Part shown: piece by piece, positions 57,601 to 64,000 of the stretch | How positions within the stretch are numbered: the first letter of the stretch is position 1 | Layout: each line of letters begins with the position of its first letter | DNA from: Meandrina meandrites | Taxonomy: Eukaryota; Cnidaria; Anthozoa; Scleractinia; Meandrinidae | NCBI GenBank assembly: GCA_963693305.1 | Contig: OY855905.1 | Coordinates: forward strand, 33,016,750-33,080,749 | Length of the DNA stretch: 64,000 bases | Direction: 5' to 3' | Made by a program: the position numbers and the translations under genes | Notes under the pieces: model-generated | What the model was told of the DNA's origin: nothing | What the model saw: the letters and a program-made list of their open reading frames with translations, nothing else | Database searches by the model: none

Positions 57601-59846
57601 AGGGAATTTCAAAATTTCAACTCCCCGCCCGACAAAAAAAAAATCCCCCTCACTTTGAATTCGACGTAATTTTGGGGGGTTAATTTTTGGCCCAGGGATT
57701 TTTTGGGGTCTTGAATTTTGCCCGCATTCAATCATCCCCATCACTTGAAATCCCAAATACCCCTCCCCTCCTCCCCCCCTCCTCCCCTCCTCCCCCCCTC
57801 CTCCCCCCCCCCCCCCCCCCGGGCTATACAGATGAATAAAAATAATTATTGAATAATATAAAATTAAATAATGTCTTCTCACCCGAAGGTCCTCTGGGGT
57901 GACCATTGCGACAAACCGTATAGCTTTCTCATTACCAAACAATTCATATGCCCAGCGTCTAACAGATCTCATGCATTTCACAGCTGCAATACCATTATTT
58001 GCTATCAAGACTTTCTCTATAACTCGTGAGCCACCAAATCTCTTGACAAATTCAGCTGGTGTGGCAATCTGTACAGATAAAAAAAAAAACAGAGTTTGCA
58101 TGGTTCTTCTAACAACTAATACAGTTGATCAGCTGTCCCAAACTCTCCAGCAAAAATGAAAACTTGTTCAAGAAAGCAGTGAGTTTGAGATAGCTGATGG
58201 AAAATGACTGAAATGGGAAATCCAAGGGACATAGCTAGATTTGAGTTTGAGATAGCAAGACATTCGTTTGAGATAGCGAGGTTTAATTTTACAGCACTGT
58301 AATTGAGATTGTACTATGTACACTAGTACTAATATAAGGCATATAATTCATGCAATACCCTAACATGAATATATATGCCAAACTTTAGTTCCACGAGGAT
58401 GTTACAAGCATTACCGTTTTGCCATATGCCAAGAACATGTGTACACATTACATCAAACTGCAAATATGTACATTTATTTTTTTCACCTTAATAGTAACAT
58501 ATACATGTATAGACAAGCATGCACAATTGAGTTGTCAGGTACAAGGCCAAGGATTGGAAGAGACATGCGTCCTGCAGGACGCGTGTCACACATCACGAGT
58601 CTCTCATAGCTCAGTTGGTTAGAGCGCCCAACCGGTATCTGGGAGGCCATGGGTTCGATTCCTGTTGGGGACTCAGAATTTTTCTTTGTCCCACAGTCTA
58701 AGCTGTCTCATCTTACATAGCGTAAGAAAATATTTTATTAAATTAATATTAAAATCTGATCAGGGGTGGACATATAAAGAACAAACACACTTTTGCTTTA
58801 CACAAATTTTATCAAAGTGTTGTCTCTGACTGTTTTGAACATGAAGAATATTTGCTGCCACTGCATAGATCTCTTTGGCTTTGCAAAACTTATTATCCAT
58901 TCCAAGTCAAATGATGTATTTAGGAGAATATTATTGTTCCTTTTGACTGCAAACAATAATGTATGGGATACTAGTACTCTGATGCGATTAAAAATTATGT
59001 GAAAGAAACAACATCACATGAATTGACATGGACTGAAAAAAAAATGTCATCCTGAAAACCTGAAACTCATTTCTATCAAACATTAGCTTTGTTTTGGGTA
59101 ACAGGTCATTAAAAGATAAAATATTCATTTGCAATCAATAACATTTCGTAATAATCCAGTAATACATGTGATCAGGTCCCAATAGAAAATGTAAAAAGCA
59201 CAGGCGTACACGACGGGAAAAAATTGACTACAAAATAAAAGCATTTGAACATTTGTTTTACAAAAATACACCGAAATATTGGGCGTCCGTACGATCCATA
59301 TTGCACAATAGCACTCCCAGCCCCCCAACACACCCCCAAGCACTGTCTAGACGTACAAACCAACAAAAAACGCTTTTTGCCCCATCGCTAGATTTTATTT
59401 CAAGAATGATTGAACCTGACCTTACGTAATCTTCGCGTGTAAAAGGTTCGATTGGAGTTCAACGTTCGTAAAAACCTCACTGAGCCGTCCTTCCGCGATT
59501 GATTAAGCTACATGTAGCTATCATTGTGAACGTTTACCGGTTTTCCAGCCGCGATACAGTTTATTCGTGTTCCAGACAAGCTTTAGAAACTCTTGTAACA
59601 TCTTCAAATGAAAGCAACAAAGAGAACAACTTTTATCATGAAACGAACAAGGGATAAGTTTTAATTCCTCGTTCCGTTGTTCGAGAACATCCTTGTTGTT
59701 GTTAGCTTAACTTAGTGAGGGCTAGCTAAATTAGCTTGCATTATAAATCACTTACATTGCAGTCTTTGGAACCTTTGGAGTCAATTTTCAACGAAATCCC
59801 GTCCTCGCTGACATCTGAATCATTATCAGAGGTAGACATTATTGAG
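18365..59846 (-). CDS. ACACA: Acetyl-CoA carboxylase, multidomain eukaryotic type (71 coding exons)
   Basis: Joining the 71 exons listed in the five entries below gives 6834 nt, that is 2277 residues plus stop; the human cytosolic enzyme is 2346. Every junction is GT..AG and phases agree throughout. The enzyme carboxylates acetyl-CoA to malonyl-CoA using ATP, bicarbonate and biotin. Order: short acidic N-terminus (1-28), biotin carboxylase (about 29-560) with EGGGGKG at 242-248 and VEHPCTE at 373-379, biotin carrier with VMKM and biotinyl Lys715, central domain, carboxyltransferase with SANSGARIG at 1640-1648 and [10 protein letters not shown] near 1966-1975. No truncation or frameshift was found. 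Invertebrates usually have a single gene, so assigning ACACA rather than ACACB is nominal. The N-terminus lacks the vertebrate AMPK site region and any membrane-targeting segment. Confidence 0.97.
20610..21009. repeat. 400-bp near-perfect inverted duplication beside a splice donor
   Basis: The sequence from 20610 (GCCATGTTCTAAACGAGCAG) runs to a centre near 20803-20811 and then returns as its reverse complement to 21009. Arms are about 190 bp and roughly 90% identical; the innermost 18 bp (TAGTATGGATTGGAGG...) are perfect. The right arm ends 7 bases from the donor of carboxylase exon 21017-21138. It lies wholly in the next intron. A transcript would fold into a long double-stranded stem. Confidence 0.9.
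23294..23399. repeat. Palindrome of about 106 bp in a copy-1-specific insert
   Basis: Arms AACAATTAGATTAT...ATTTCTATGAGGTGATAG... and their complement are separated by a short GC-rich centre (GGCCTGCGGCC). GAATTCTACTA occurs as a direct repeat at about 22920 and 23281. The segment of about 480 bp (22917-23398) is missing from copy 2, so it is a later insertion or was lost from copy 2. Confidence 0.75.
23864..24563. mobile_element. Nested PIF/Harbinger-like MITE, 700 bp, with TTA duplication
   Basis: Termini AGGCTGGTTCACACTA and the complement of TAGTGTAAAGCAGGCT match at 13 of 16 positions. Flanks are TTA on both sides (23861-23863 and 24564-24566). The homologous site in copy 2 (near 30541-30546) reads TTTTAGTG without the insertion: an empty site. 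Both ends continue into a hexamer-like satellite of GGAATC/GGAAGC words in opposite orientation. A TWA duplication and a GG...TCACAC terminus are typical of PIF/Harbinger. Confidence 0.8.
24788..24853. repeat. (ACTG)n microsatellite, about 16 copies
   Basis: The tetranucleotide array lies near the right end of Helitron-like copy 1. Copy 2 has only CTCCACTGACTACACGG at the same place, so the array grew within copy 1 after the copies separated. Confidence 0.95.
27968..28972. mobile_element. 1.0-kb TIR element with TA ends in a carboxylase intron
   Basis: TACAGTATGTGG then CCTTGGTCCGCGA at the left is matched by the reverse complement of the right end, whose sequence reads TCGCGGACCAAGG up to CCACATACTGTA. 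TA at each edge suggests a Tc1/mariner-type insertion. Extra copies of GGTCCTTGGTCCGC and its complement lie at about 28154 and 28552, forming subterminal inverted repeats. There is no transposase frame. Confidence 0.8.
29092..29397 (-). mobile_element. tRNA-derived SINE, family A, with 12-bp target duplication
   Basis: On the minus strand the element starts GGGAGGCGCGGTGGCCTAA and has tRNA-like box A and box B (GGTTCGAGTCC) promoter words. A conserved body follows (CACCCAGGTGTATAAATGGG, then GATGGACTAGCATCCCATCC). CAACAGACGGTA flanks it at 29080-29091 and 29398-29409. The body resembles deeply conserved metazoan SINE domains; a Nin-DC assignment is only a suggestion. A second copy is at 53112-53421. 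Confidence 0.88.
29450..30824. mobile_element. Helitron2-like non-autonomous element, copy 2 (1.4 kb)
   Basis: It shares left edge, right edge and most of the interior with 22311-24909, in the same orientation, but lacks the nested MITE, the palindromic insert and the ACTG array. Internal T-rich repeats contain degenerate copies of TAACGCGATACTTTTG (29750-29890). It begins 40 bp beyond the SINE target duplication. Confidence 0.75.
31029..31103 (-). other. Candidate 75-nt in-frame cassette exon of the carboxylase
   Basis: On the minus strand an acceptor (ATATGTTACAG) is followed by 25 open codons ([13 protein letters not shown]... ending NPELI) and a weak donor GTTACT. The length preserves phase between exon 31170-31307 and exon 27844-27885. 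The intron before it would be only 66 bp. Known carboxylases have no insert here, so it may be an alternative exon, a fragment of another gene or chance. Confidence 0.3.
32424..32603 (-). mobile_element. tRNA-like SINE, family B, inside a 24-bp inverted repeat
   Basis: The minus strand contains a tRNA-like head (CTCGTAGCTCAGTGGTTAGA and GGGTTCGATTACC) followed by GGGACTCGGGATTTTTTGTC. The whole unit is bounded by ATAAAGATGAAATGTTCATT... at 32424 and its reverse complement ending at 32603. Related heads lie at about 48012 and 58597 on the plus strand without that inverted frame. Confidence 0.75.
33819..46319 (-). CDS. ACACA: Acetyl-CoA carboxylase exons 24-46: central domain
   Basis: Exons in gene order: 46251-46319, 44926-45072, 44706-44825, 44122-44222, 43639-43727, 43207-43334, 42701-42814, 41821-41934, 41249-41338, 41101-41157, 40426-40487, 39583-39631, 39251-39360, 36864-36981, 36443-36562, 36143-36202, 35653-35694, 35424-35564, 35033-35110, 34866-34952, 34523-34591, 34020-34111, 33819-33930. 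This noncatalytic region organises the dimer. Recognisable blocks are [54 protein letters not shown] and [10 protein letters not shown]. Exon 36864-36981 ([10 protein letters not shown]... with many Ser/Pro) is the variable loop; its frame stays open 65 codons past the chosen donor GTACAG, so a longer form is possible, but the phase of the next exon requires the shorter one. Confidence 0.93.
37373..37460 (-). pseudogene. Duplicated 3' part of carboxylase exon 39251-39360
   Basis: The minus-strand sequence encodes [15 protein letters not shown] followed by donor GTACAC, nearly identical to the true exon 1.9 kb upstream in the gene. Surrounding intron DNA is duplicated too (for example ACAAGACACAAACTTGGTTAAT at both places). 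The 5' half of the exon is replaced by [13 protein letters not shown]. An acceptor ending TTTAGAAAG would keep phase, so an alternative exon is possible; a dead duplicate is more likely. Confidence 0.55.
37990..38490. repeat. Tandem repeat, unit about 22 bp, in a carboxylase intron
   Basis: Imperfect copies of ATCTCAGCCACACAGGCAAT recur every 20-26 bases, clearest from 38215 to 38470. Copies vary in length and sequence and have no spacer/repeat regularity of a CRISPR. Flanking DNA to the left shows decayed versions. Confidence 0.85.
40058..40363. mobile_element. 306-bp MITE, TACCGTAAAATTCCGG termini
   Basis: TACCGTAAAATTCCGGTTAT at the left and its reverse complement at the right, each with TA at the edge. 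Interior words GGGCTTATAAGCGGAGG repeat several times. A diverged relative with TACCATAAAATCCCGTAAAT starts at about 42303. Confidence 0.85.
40831..40961. repeat. Hairpin with about 34-bp arms and A-rich loop
   Basis: GAGACAGTGTTTCTTCGGCT... and its near complement ending CACTGTCTC enclose a loop with a run of about 23 A. It is non-coding and in a carboxylase intron. It has the same style as the snapbacks at 46012-46140 and 60882-61029. Confidence 0.75.
41512..41780. mobile_element. 269-bp MITE, AGAGCGGTTTTCA termini
   Basis: AGAGCGGTTTTCA at 41512 corresponds to the complement of TGAAAACTGCTTT at the right end; both are followed by ATGAGT. Non-coding. It lies just left of carboxylase exon 41821-41934. 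Confidence 0.7.
42303..42655. mobile_element. Diverged relative of the TACCGTAAAATTCC MITE
   Basis: Starts TACCATAAAATCCCGTAAAT and repeats GGGCTTATTTTC-type words (near 42361 and 42594). The right end is obscured by a 19-base poly-G run at about 42630-42648, so the boundary is uncertain. Confidence 0.5.
46012..46140. repeat. Snapback element, arms about 36 bp
   Basis: AGGACTACATGCTTGTCCAA... on the left and its near-perfect complement ending ATGTAGTCCT on the right enclose about 55 bases. It lies in the 1.2-kb intron before carboxylase exon 44926-45072. Confidence 0.75.
46661..48732 (-). CDS. ACACA: Acetyl-CoA carboxylase exons 16-23: interaction region and biotin carrier
   Basis: Exons in gene order: 48629-48732, 48442-48523, 47746-47816, 47505-47579, 47331-47396, 47080-47164, 46893-46936, 46661-46751. 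The 44-nt exon 46893-46936 begins VMKMVMPLT; its AAG at 46930-46928 is the biotinylated lysine (residue 715). Flanking exons carry [10 protein letters not shown] and the AEIE strand typical of the carrier fold. As in other animals the residue after MKM is V, not A. Confidence 0.95.
48012..48128 (+). mobile_element. tRNA-like SINE fragment, family B
   Basis: CTCAGTGGTTAGAGCACCCA and TTTGATTCCCATCGGG correspond to the box A and B regions of the copy at 58597, followed by the shared ACTCAGATTTTTTTCTTTGT tail. Box B is degraded, so it is not a working tRNA gene. Confidence 0.7.
48273..48353. mobile_element. 81-bp hAT-like MITE remnant
   Basis: CAGGGCTCGAAATT at the left and the complement of AATTTCGAGCCCTTCTG at the right form the termini. 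CAGGGCTCGAAATT is a terminus commonly seen in hAT MITEs. An exact 8-bp target duplication is not evident. Confidence 0.6.
48969..58068 (-). CDS. ACACA: Acetyl-CoA carboxylase exons 2-15: biotin carboxylase domain
   Basis: Exons in gene order: 57883-58068, 56945-57064, 56430-56511, 55174-55272, 54878-54987, 53668-53778, 52899-52951, 52516-52672, 51594-51707, 50966-51025, 49984-50075, 49613-49682, 49300-49463, 48969-49119. They encode the start [16 protein letters not shown], the ATP-grasp glycine loop [42 protein letters not shown] and [14 protein letters not shown] C-terminal subdomain residues, all as in active enzymes. Introns are mostly 150-1800 bp and carry a SINE, a LINE tail and two MITEs. 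Confidence 0.95.
50283..50715. repeat. Local tandem duplication around a short telomere-like tract
   Basis: The segment GGGATGGTAGAGGGAGTTCAG...TTAATTTAATTTTCTACTTA...CCTAGGTT (50283-50400) recurs at 50558-50690. Between them lies GGATTAGGGTTAGGGTAGG (about 50513-50538), a TTAGGG-type tract as in animal telomeres. Several AACCTAGGTT words in both orientations could form hairpins. All of it is in a carboxylase intron. Confidence 0.7.
53112..53421 (+). mobile_element. tRNA-derived SINE, family A, with 13-bp target duplication
   Basis: Begins GTGGGAGGCGCAGTGGCCTA, with box A TGGCCTAATGGTTAG and box B GGTTCGAGCCC, then the same body as 29092-29397 in reverse orientation. TACTGTACATTGT lies at 53099-53111 and 53422-53434. 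Intact duplication and sequence suggest a fairly recent insertion. Confidence 0.9.
54083..54240 (-). pseudogene. C-terminal remnant of a LINE ORF2 with repeated tail
   Basis: The minus strand reads [20 protein letters not shown] and continues [15 protein letters not shown], the well-known C-terminal end of L2/CR1-type LINE reverse transcriptase proteins. Downstream in that sense (53930-54060) are about three copies of a 45-bp A-rich unit containing AAAAGCTAAAATTACAATTA. The rest of the element is missing. Confidence 0.7.
57252..57516. mobile_element. 265-bp MITE with TACYRTATTT termini
   Basis: TACTGTATTTC at the left and the complement of GAAAATATGGTA at the right. The interior repeats CCCGGCGTTTAATTGA-type words (57299, 57469, 57490). 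TA at the edges suggests a mariner-type MITE. It lies in the intron between carboxylase exons 2 and 3. Confidence 0.6.
58597..58693 (+). mobile_element. tRNA-like SINE, family B
   Basis: GAGTCTCTCATAGCTCAGTT and GGTTCGATTCC form a well preserved tRNA-like head followed by GGGGACTCAGAATTTTTCTT. The anticodon stem is imperfect and the tail is shared with the copies at 32424 and 48012, so I call a SINE rather than a tRNA gene. It lies in carboxylase intron 1. Confidence 0.8.
59756..59846 (-). CDS. ACACA: Acetyl-CoA carboxylase, first coding exon
   Basis: Coding 59839-59756 (28 codons, beginning [14 protein letters not shown]), with 7 bases of 5' UTR up to an acceptor at 59847 (pyrimidine-rich tract, then CCATAG). 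A noncoding first exon must therefore lie upstream. The donor is GTAAGTG. Intron 1 is 1.7 kb and contains a tRNA-type SINE. The ATG is the first in this exon and has A at -3. The encoded segment is acidic and Ser/Asp-rich, far shorter than the roughly 115 residues before the carboxylase domain in vertebrates. Confidence 0.9.
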
Positions 59847-60240
59847 CTATGGAAGAAAGCAAAGAAAAACGTTTAGAGGTGATTAAAACAACACTCCATT
59901 TGTCACTGGATTGTTGTTGCAAATACAAACCGTTTAGCGTCCAAACCACGGACTTGCAAGTATTTAGTCGCTCCCTGATGAATTAAAAACTGTTTTTAAC
60001 TGATCACCTCGTGAATTATTTTGTACTGAACGAGACTGGGGCTGGTTCCTTTCACTTCCCCCAACCAGCTTTACAGACAAATTGCCAAAATCCACTCGTT
60101 TGTATGTGAAAACAATCGCCTGATCGCCTGCCAATGGCTACTGAGCATGTCACAGCGTGACAAGCACGTGGGAAGCACTCGTCACAGGCAGAAGTGTCAC
60201 GCAATAAGTCGGTTAAAAAATATCGGTCAAATTTTTATTT
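59847..60240 (-). promoter_or_regulatory. Upstream region and probable promoter of acetyl-CoA carboxylase
   Basis: The acceptor at 59847 means a noncoding exon starts further right. Candidate elements here are an E-box CACGTG at about 60165, a CCAAT word near 60131 (GCCAATGGC) and a GTCACAGCGTGAC palindrome at 60149-60161. E-boxes of this kind are known targets of USF/ChREBP-type factors at lipogenic promoters. Assignment as the core promoter is inferred. Confidence 0.4.
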
Positions 60241-60881
60241 TCTATCTACAGTATTATTCTGGCCTCTCCAGTTAGCATTATGCTTTTCCAGGACTGATGA
60301 TGCTCTGCGTGTATAGCAGATGGTTCATGATATACATATAGACCCCGGACTCGTTTGCAGCAGTAATCTTGTTGCGTTGCGTGACAACCCAAATCGCATT
60401 TAGCGTGACGGGAAGGACATTTTTATATGATTTGAATAGGTTTAAAATCTTACCTAGAATTTCCTGGACAATGCGATTCAGGCAGGTTATATTTTTTGGA
60501 GGTTAAGTTAAAGCTGAATACTGTTTTTGCACGATTTTCATCATTCGCAACTTCAGATATGCTACTTACATGTACACGTTCCTGTCTATACGCTTGCGGC
60601 AGCTTATTTTTGTTACTATTTTACAATTGGCTTTCTCTATTTTTTGAATGCTATTAAGCGTGGTATTATAGAAAGCGCCAGAATAGTTTGCGAATATTAC
60701 TTGGCCATGAATATTATATATCTTTATTATATAAACTACAGTGTGTTATAGGGATTTTGGCCACTGAGAAATGTCGTATCAGAACACATGTGTTCTGATA
60801 TCGTATCAAACACATGTGTCCTGATATGACCTTTGGAATATTCACCTTTGGAAAGAATTGAGCTAAATTTATGTAATAAAT

Positions 60882-61029
60882 AGAATAATACATGGGAGCT
60901 TGGAGATATGAAATCGATCTTCTCGTGTTCAATCTCGATATCTCACTCGTTCGCTGCGCTCACTCGTGAGATATCGAGTTGAACACTCGAAGATAAATTT
61001 CATATCTCCGCGCGCCCATGTTTTATTCT
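60882..61029. mobile_element. 148-bp snapback element
   Basis: AGAATAATACATGGG at the left pairs with CCCATGTTTTATTCT at the right. Almost the whole interior is self-complementary (GAGATATGAAAT, TGTTCAATCTCGATATCTCA), with a TCGCTGCGC centre. Non-coding. Confidence 0.85.
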
Positions 61030-61194
61030 CTATGTCTTCTCATTGGCTTCTCTTTGGAATTATATAATCATTTTGAACTATGGTATTTTCAAAAATCGGT
61101 CCATTTGGAAGCCAAATACTAACTGATTTTTCATTGACCTATTTTCAGCAGAAAATCAACAGGGAATGGGGAATCGGGGAATGGGGAATGGGCT

Positions 61195-61445
61195 GGGGAA
61201 TCTCTAAAATGAGGAATCTTTAAAAGCGGGAATCTCTAAAATGGGGAATCTTTAAGAGCGGGAATATCTAAAACGTGGAATCTTTAAAAGCGGGAATCTC
61301 TAAAATGGGGAATCTTTAAAAGCGGGAATCTCTAAAACGGGCAATCTTTAAAAGCGGGAATCTCTAAAACGGGGAATCTTTAAAAGCGGGAATCTCTAAA
61401 ACGGGGAATCTTTAAAAGCGGGAATCTCTAAAGTGGGGAATCTTT
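61195..61445. repeat. 32-bp minisatellite, about 8 copies
   Basis: The unit is two related halves, GGGGAATCTTTAAAAG and CGGGAATCTCTAAAAC. Directly upstream a GGGGAATGGG-rich run (61156-61200) is a potential G-quadruplex. The pyrimidine-rich complement appears just after the array (61441-61480). Confidence 0.95.
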
Positions 61446-61732
61446 CAGCCCATTCCCCCTTCCTCGATTTCCCATTCCCTATTTTAGAGATAGCCGCAAA
61501 TCAACTGCAAATTTCCAGACATGACAACTCCATTTACCTACTCCCTTTGACATTTGGACCCCGGAAACATTTGGAAATAGACAGAGGAAGGCTCCGCGGG
61601 GGAAGTCAAGATCATATATGCTCAGCCTTCCTAATATAGTGCCTGAAACCTAGTTGACCCTAGTTCCACACTCCCATTATCTAACTATGGCGCCTTCACT
61701 TCAGTGGTCTCAGTGGAGACTGCTGTTCTTAC

Positions 61733-62061
61733 CTCATTATCTCCTGAAAGATCTTCACGTATCTTTGAGTTCTGCTTGCTCTTTCATGATACACTTTTAC
61801 TCTGCGACTGAATAAACCTCGCCATGGAAGCAACAGAAACAGAACTACAGTGACGAAAACAAGGACTGCCACTACTGTCATAGGTACCACTAGGAGGTCC
61901 GTTATTACAACGCCAGCATTCAGCATGTCGTCATGTATACATGAAGGTATAAAGAGCTCTAGGAGATCCGTTATGCCAGCGTAAAACATGTCGTTAGGTA
62001 TACATGTTGGTATAAATGTCTCTAGAACCTCTAGGAGGTCCGTTATGCCAGTATTCATCAT
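61733..62061 (-). CDS. Candidate first exon of a small membrane protein with internal repeats
   Basis: The frame starts MMNTGITDLLEVLETF and contains three diverged copies of a 22-residue unit (GITDLLE...FIPTCIPND). A strong hydrophobic segment follows (VVPMTVVAVLVFVTVVLFLL), then basic residues. It runs into a good donor (AATGAG|GTAAGA) at 61732. The unit is also visible as a roughly 66-bp DNA repeat. No known family is recognised and no downstream exon was found. It could be a real lineage-specific gene or a chance frame over a tandem repeat. Confidence 0.35.
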
Positions 62062-64000
62062 TTTGTTATGTCGCGACGTGCAATGTTCGTGTATTTCCGA
62101 CCAGGCAACAATGACACCGTGATTCCAGGCAACACTTGTTTATGGTGTTATCTTGCAGCGAAAGACAGACCAGGCAACTACACCTTATGTATGAGAAGAA
62201 AAAGAAAAGAAAAATATGTTGCCTTCATACTTCCTTCGGCGCGTGTAAAAGCCGTCTGGCAGACATTCTGACATTATCCTGTCCCGTCCTGGAACAGGAA
62301 AAAAACATTTAGAATCCGTCAATGCGACCTCTTTCATTATGACGTCACTCGCGTGAAGATTTAATGAGACCGCATTGATCGCGAGGGACTGGTTAAACAA
62401 CTTGCCTGTCGGTTTGAAATGTTAGCCTGTCGGATCGCCGACTGCTTTTTCGATGGGGGAAGTCCTGCTAAGAATTTTTTCTTTATTTTTTCTTTGATCT
62501 TGTTCAAATGTTATTTCTTTTATTTTGAAGTTACTACAAATGTAATTTACGTTTGAAAAATTCATTCGCTTCATTCCTTGCACGCGCGATCCTAAAATTT
62601 TAGAATCTTTGCGCGCTTGACGTCATATTGAAAACAGTCTTATTCATCAACATTAGACCATATTGTATTTTGAAGCACAAAGGCTACTTATATAAGATTA
62701 CATTTTTTACTTTATATTTTCGATGTATTTTTTATATATTTTAGATGTTTGAATTTATTTTAATTTTAATTCTAACTTTAATTCCAGTTTTGGCTGCAGA
62801 GACTCCCTGAAATCACCCTGGTTGGCAGAGCCGGCTACTAAAATATCATCATCATCATGATATTACGATCCTTGCTATCCCACACCGTTTACTTTATTTC
62901 TATTAGTTCCTAATCAAAAGAAGTCCACTATATTTTTAAATGATTTTTGCCATCAGGTTCTCATAGAACCCGATCGCAACTTACCTTTCAGCCTTTCCAT
63001 CTTCAGTAATTAATTTAGCGGCGAAGAAAAGTTGAGGAGGAAAAGAAAACTTTCCTTTTCCGGTTCTGTTTCTTCCTTTTTCAATTGCCCAACGCGCTCG
63101 ATTAAACAAATGATCGATGTCGATAAAGCCGATGAAACCCAAGAACTGGATGCGTTTAAAAGTGGCTCCGAAGGGTTATCATTTATGCATGTTGTGACGC
63201 GCGCTAGTGTTTTATTTTTAACGACGGTGTTCTCGTTAGGTTTCACTCTCAGGTTATGTCGATAGAGACTTCAAGCGCTTCGAAACCAATACCCTTCTCC
63301 GGAGTTCCGGATCGGGGTAATCCCAGTTTTGCGCGCGTTTCGGGCGCGCTTAGCGATGTTAGAGAATCAAACCTTGCAACTCAGTTCCCAACAGTTCTAA
63401 AGCGCTTTTTTTTTCGAAGATCGAGAATGGGAGCAATCGTTTGCATCGGGAAGGAACTCTCGCAAGCTCACGCCTGAACGGTTCGCTAGCCTTCCATCGA
63501 GGCAACAATAGAACAAACAAAAGGAACAATGCCCCTTGCCCGCAAAAGAATAGTAACTGCGATACTGGAGGACTAGTAGTATTACAAGCTCATGAGACCT
63601 GCTACACTACTTAATCGTTTGCGAGCGTTAAGGACACGTTTCGCGACGTCAGCAATCATCCCGATGTCGACAATGCGTGCCAACACTCAACTACCCCCCC
63701 CCCCCCCAAAAAAAAGGCGTTGTGCTTGCAATCGCTACAAAAAATTTAAATGCGCGTTTTATCGAAGGCCCAGATGGGACGTGTACCAGGACTACCAGCA
63801 CCCTCCCCCTGAAAATGGGGTTGTGCACTCCAATCCGGGAGTGTGCAATCCAATCGGGGATCCTCTAATCCCCATTCTTAACTCAATCCGAACATTTAGC
63901 TAACATTTGTGCCCGGGCAGTAAGTGTGAAAACAGCCTTTTTACCTTGACAAATAAAGCTCCCTGACAGCTTAAAAGCTGTCATTCGTCTTTACTTTTTA
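62062..64000. other. Right end of window, no supported gene
   Basis: I see no recognisable exon. Open frames at 63032-63265 (+) and 63010-63246 (-) overlap antisense and match no family I know. A poly-C run at about 63692-63706 precedes an A-run. The region 62580-62640 contains CGCGCGATCCTAAAATTTTAGAATC, a short palindrome. Confidence 0.4.

Noticed and set aside
57574..57880. Continuation of the carboxylase exon 2 frame into a glycine-rich peptide
   Set aside because: The donor GTGAGAAG at 57882 ends the exon. The rest is intron with a G-run (on the minus strand), and conserved carboxylase sequence resumes only in the next exon.
58597..58676. Possible functional tRNA gene
   Set aside because: The D and T arms look good but the anticodon stem is imperfect and the tail is shared with two other dispersed copies, so it is a SINE head.
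63010..63265. Overlapping sense and antisense frames near the right end
   Set aside because: Neither matches a known family; no convincing splice sites or start context, and the overlap suggests low stop density rather than coding.

Overview
The window is nuclear DNA of an animal. Genes are cut into many short exons with GT..AG introns, there are no operons, and the spaces are full of small inverted-repeat elements, tRNA-derived SINEs, satellites and long poly-G/poly-C runs. The protein sequences, AT-rich composition and repeat style suggest an anthozoan cnidarian, probably a reef coral or a close relative. That assignment is inference, because no species marker is present.

Layout. From 1 to about 9.4 kb there is no host gene. 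This stretch is dominated by a 7.2-kb structure (2182-9389) whose two ends are a nearly perfect inverted repeat followed by CGGTCGA-type palindromic and 11-bp satellite DNA. Inside it lie a broken, partly duplicated IS1595/Merlin-type transposase gene, a 60-bp tandem repeat and a nested 765-bp inverted-repeat element.

From 9868 to 16657 (+) there is a complete 10-exon METTL25 gene, a SAM-dependent methyltransferase-like protein of about 647 residues. It is followed tail to tail by a very large gene on the minus strand, 59846 down to 18365. This is acetyl-CoA carboxylase, reconstructed here as 71 coding exons whose phases all agree, giving 2277 codons plus stop. Biotin carboxylase, biotin carrier (with the MKM biotin site), central and carboxyltransferase regions are all present and intact. 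The enzyme makes malonyl-CoA, the committed step of fatty acid synthesis. The two genes end 1.7 kb apart, with facing AATAAA signals about 10 bp apart at 17.23 kb.

The carboxylase introns host most of the accessory DNA. There is a 400-bp inverted duplication directly after one splice donor, and two related Helitron2-like non-autonomous elements, one carrying a nested Harbinger-like MITE with a visible empty site in the other. There are also two SINE families, several TA-flanked MITEs, a LINE tail, a duplicated exon fragment and a possible in-frame cassette exon. From 60 to 64 kb there is the carboxylase upstream region, a 32-bp minisatellite, one candidate exon for a small membrane protein with internal repeats, and otherwise nothing recognised.
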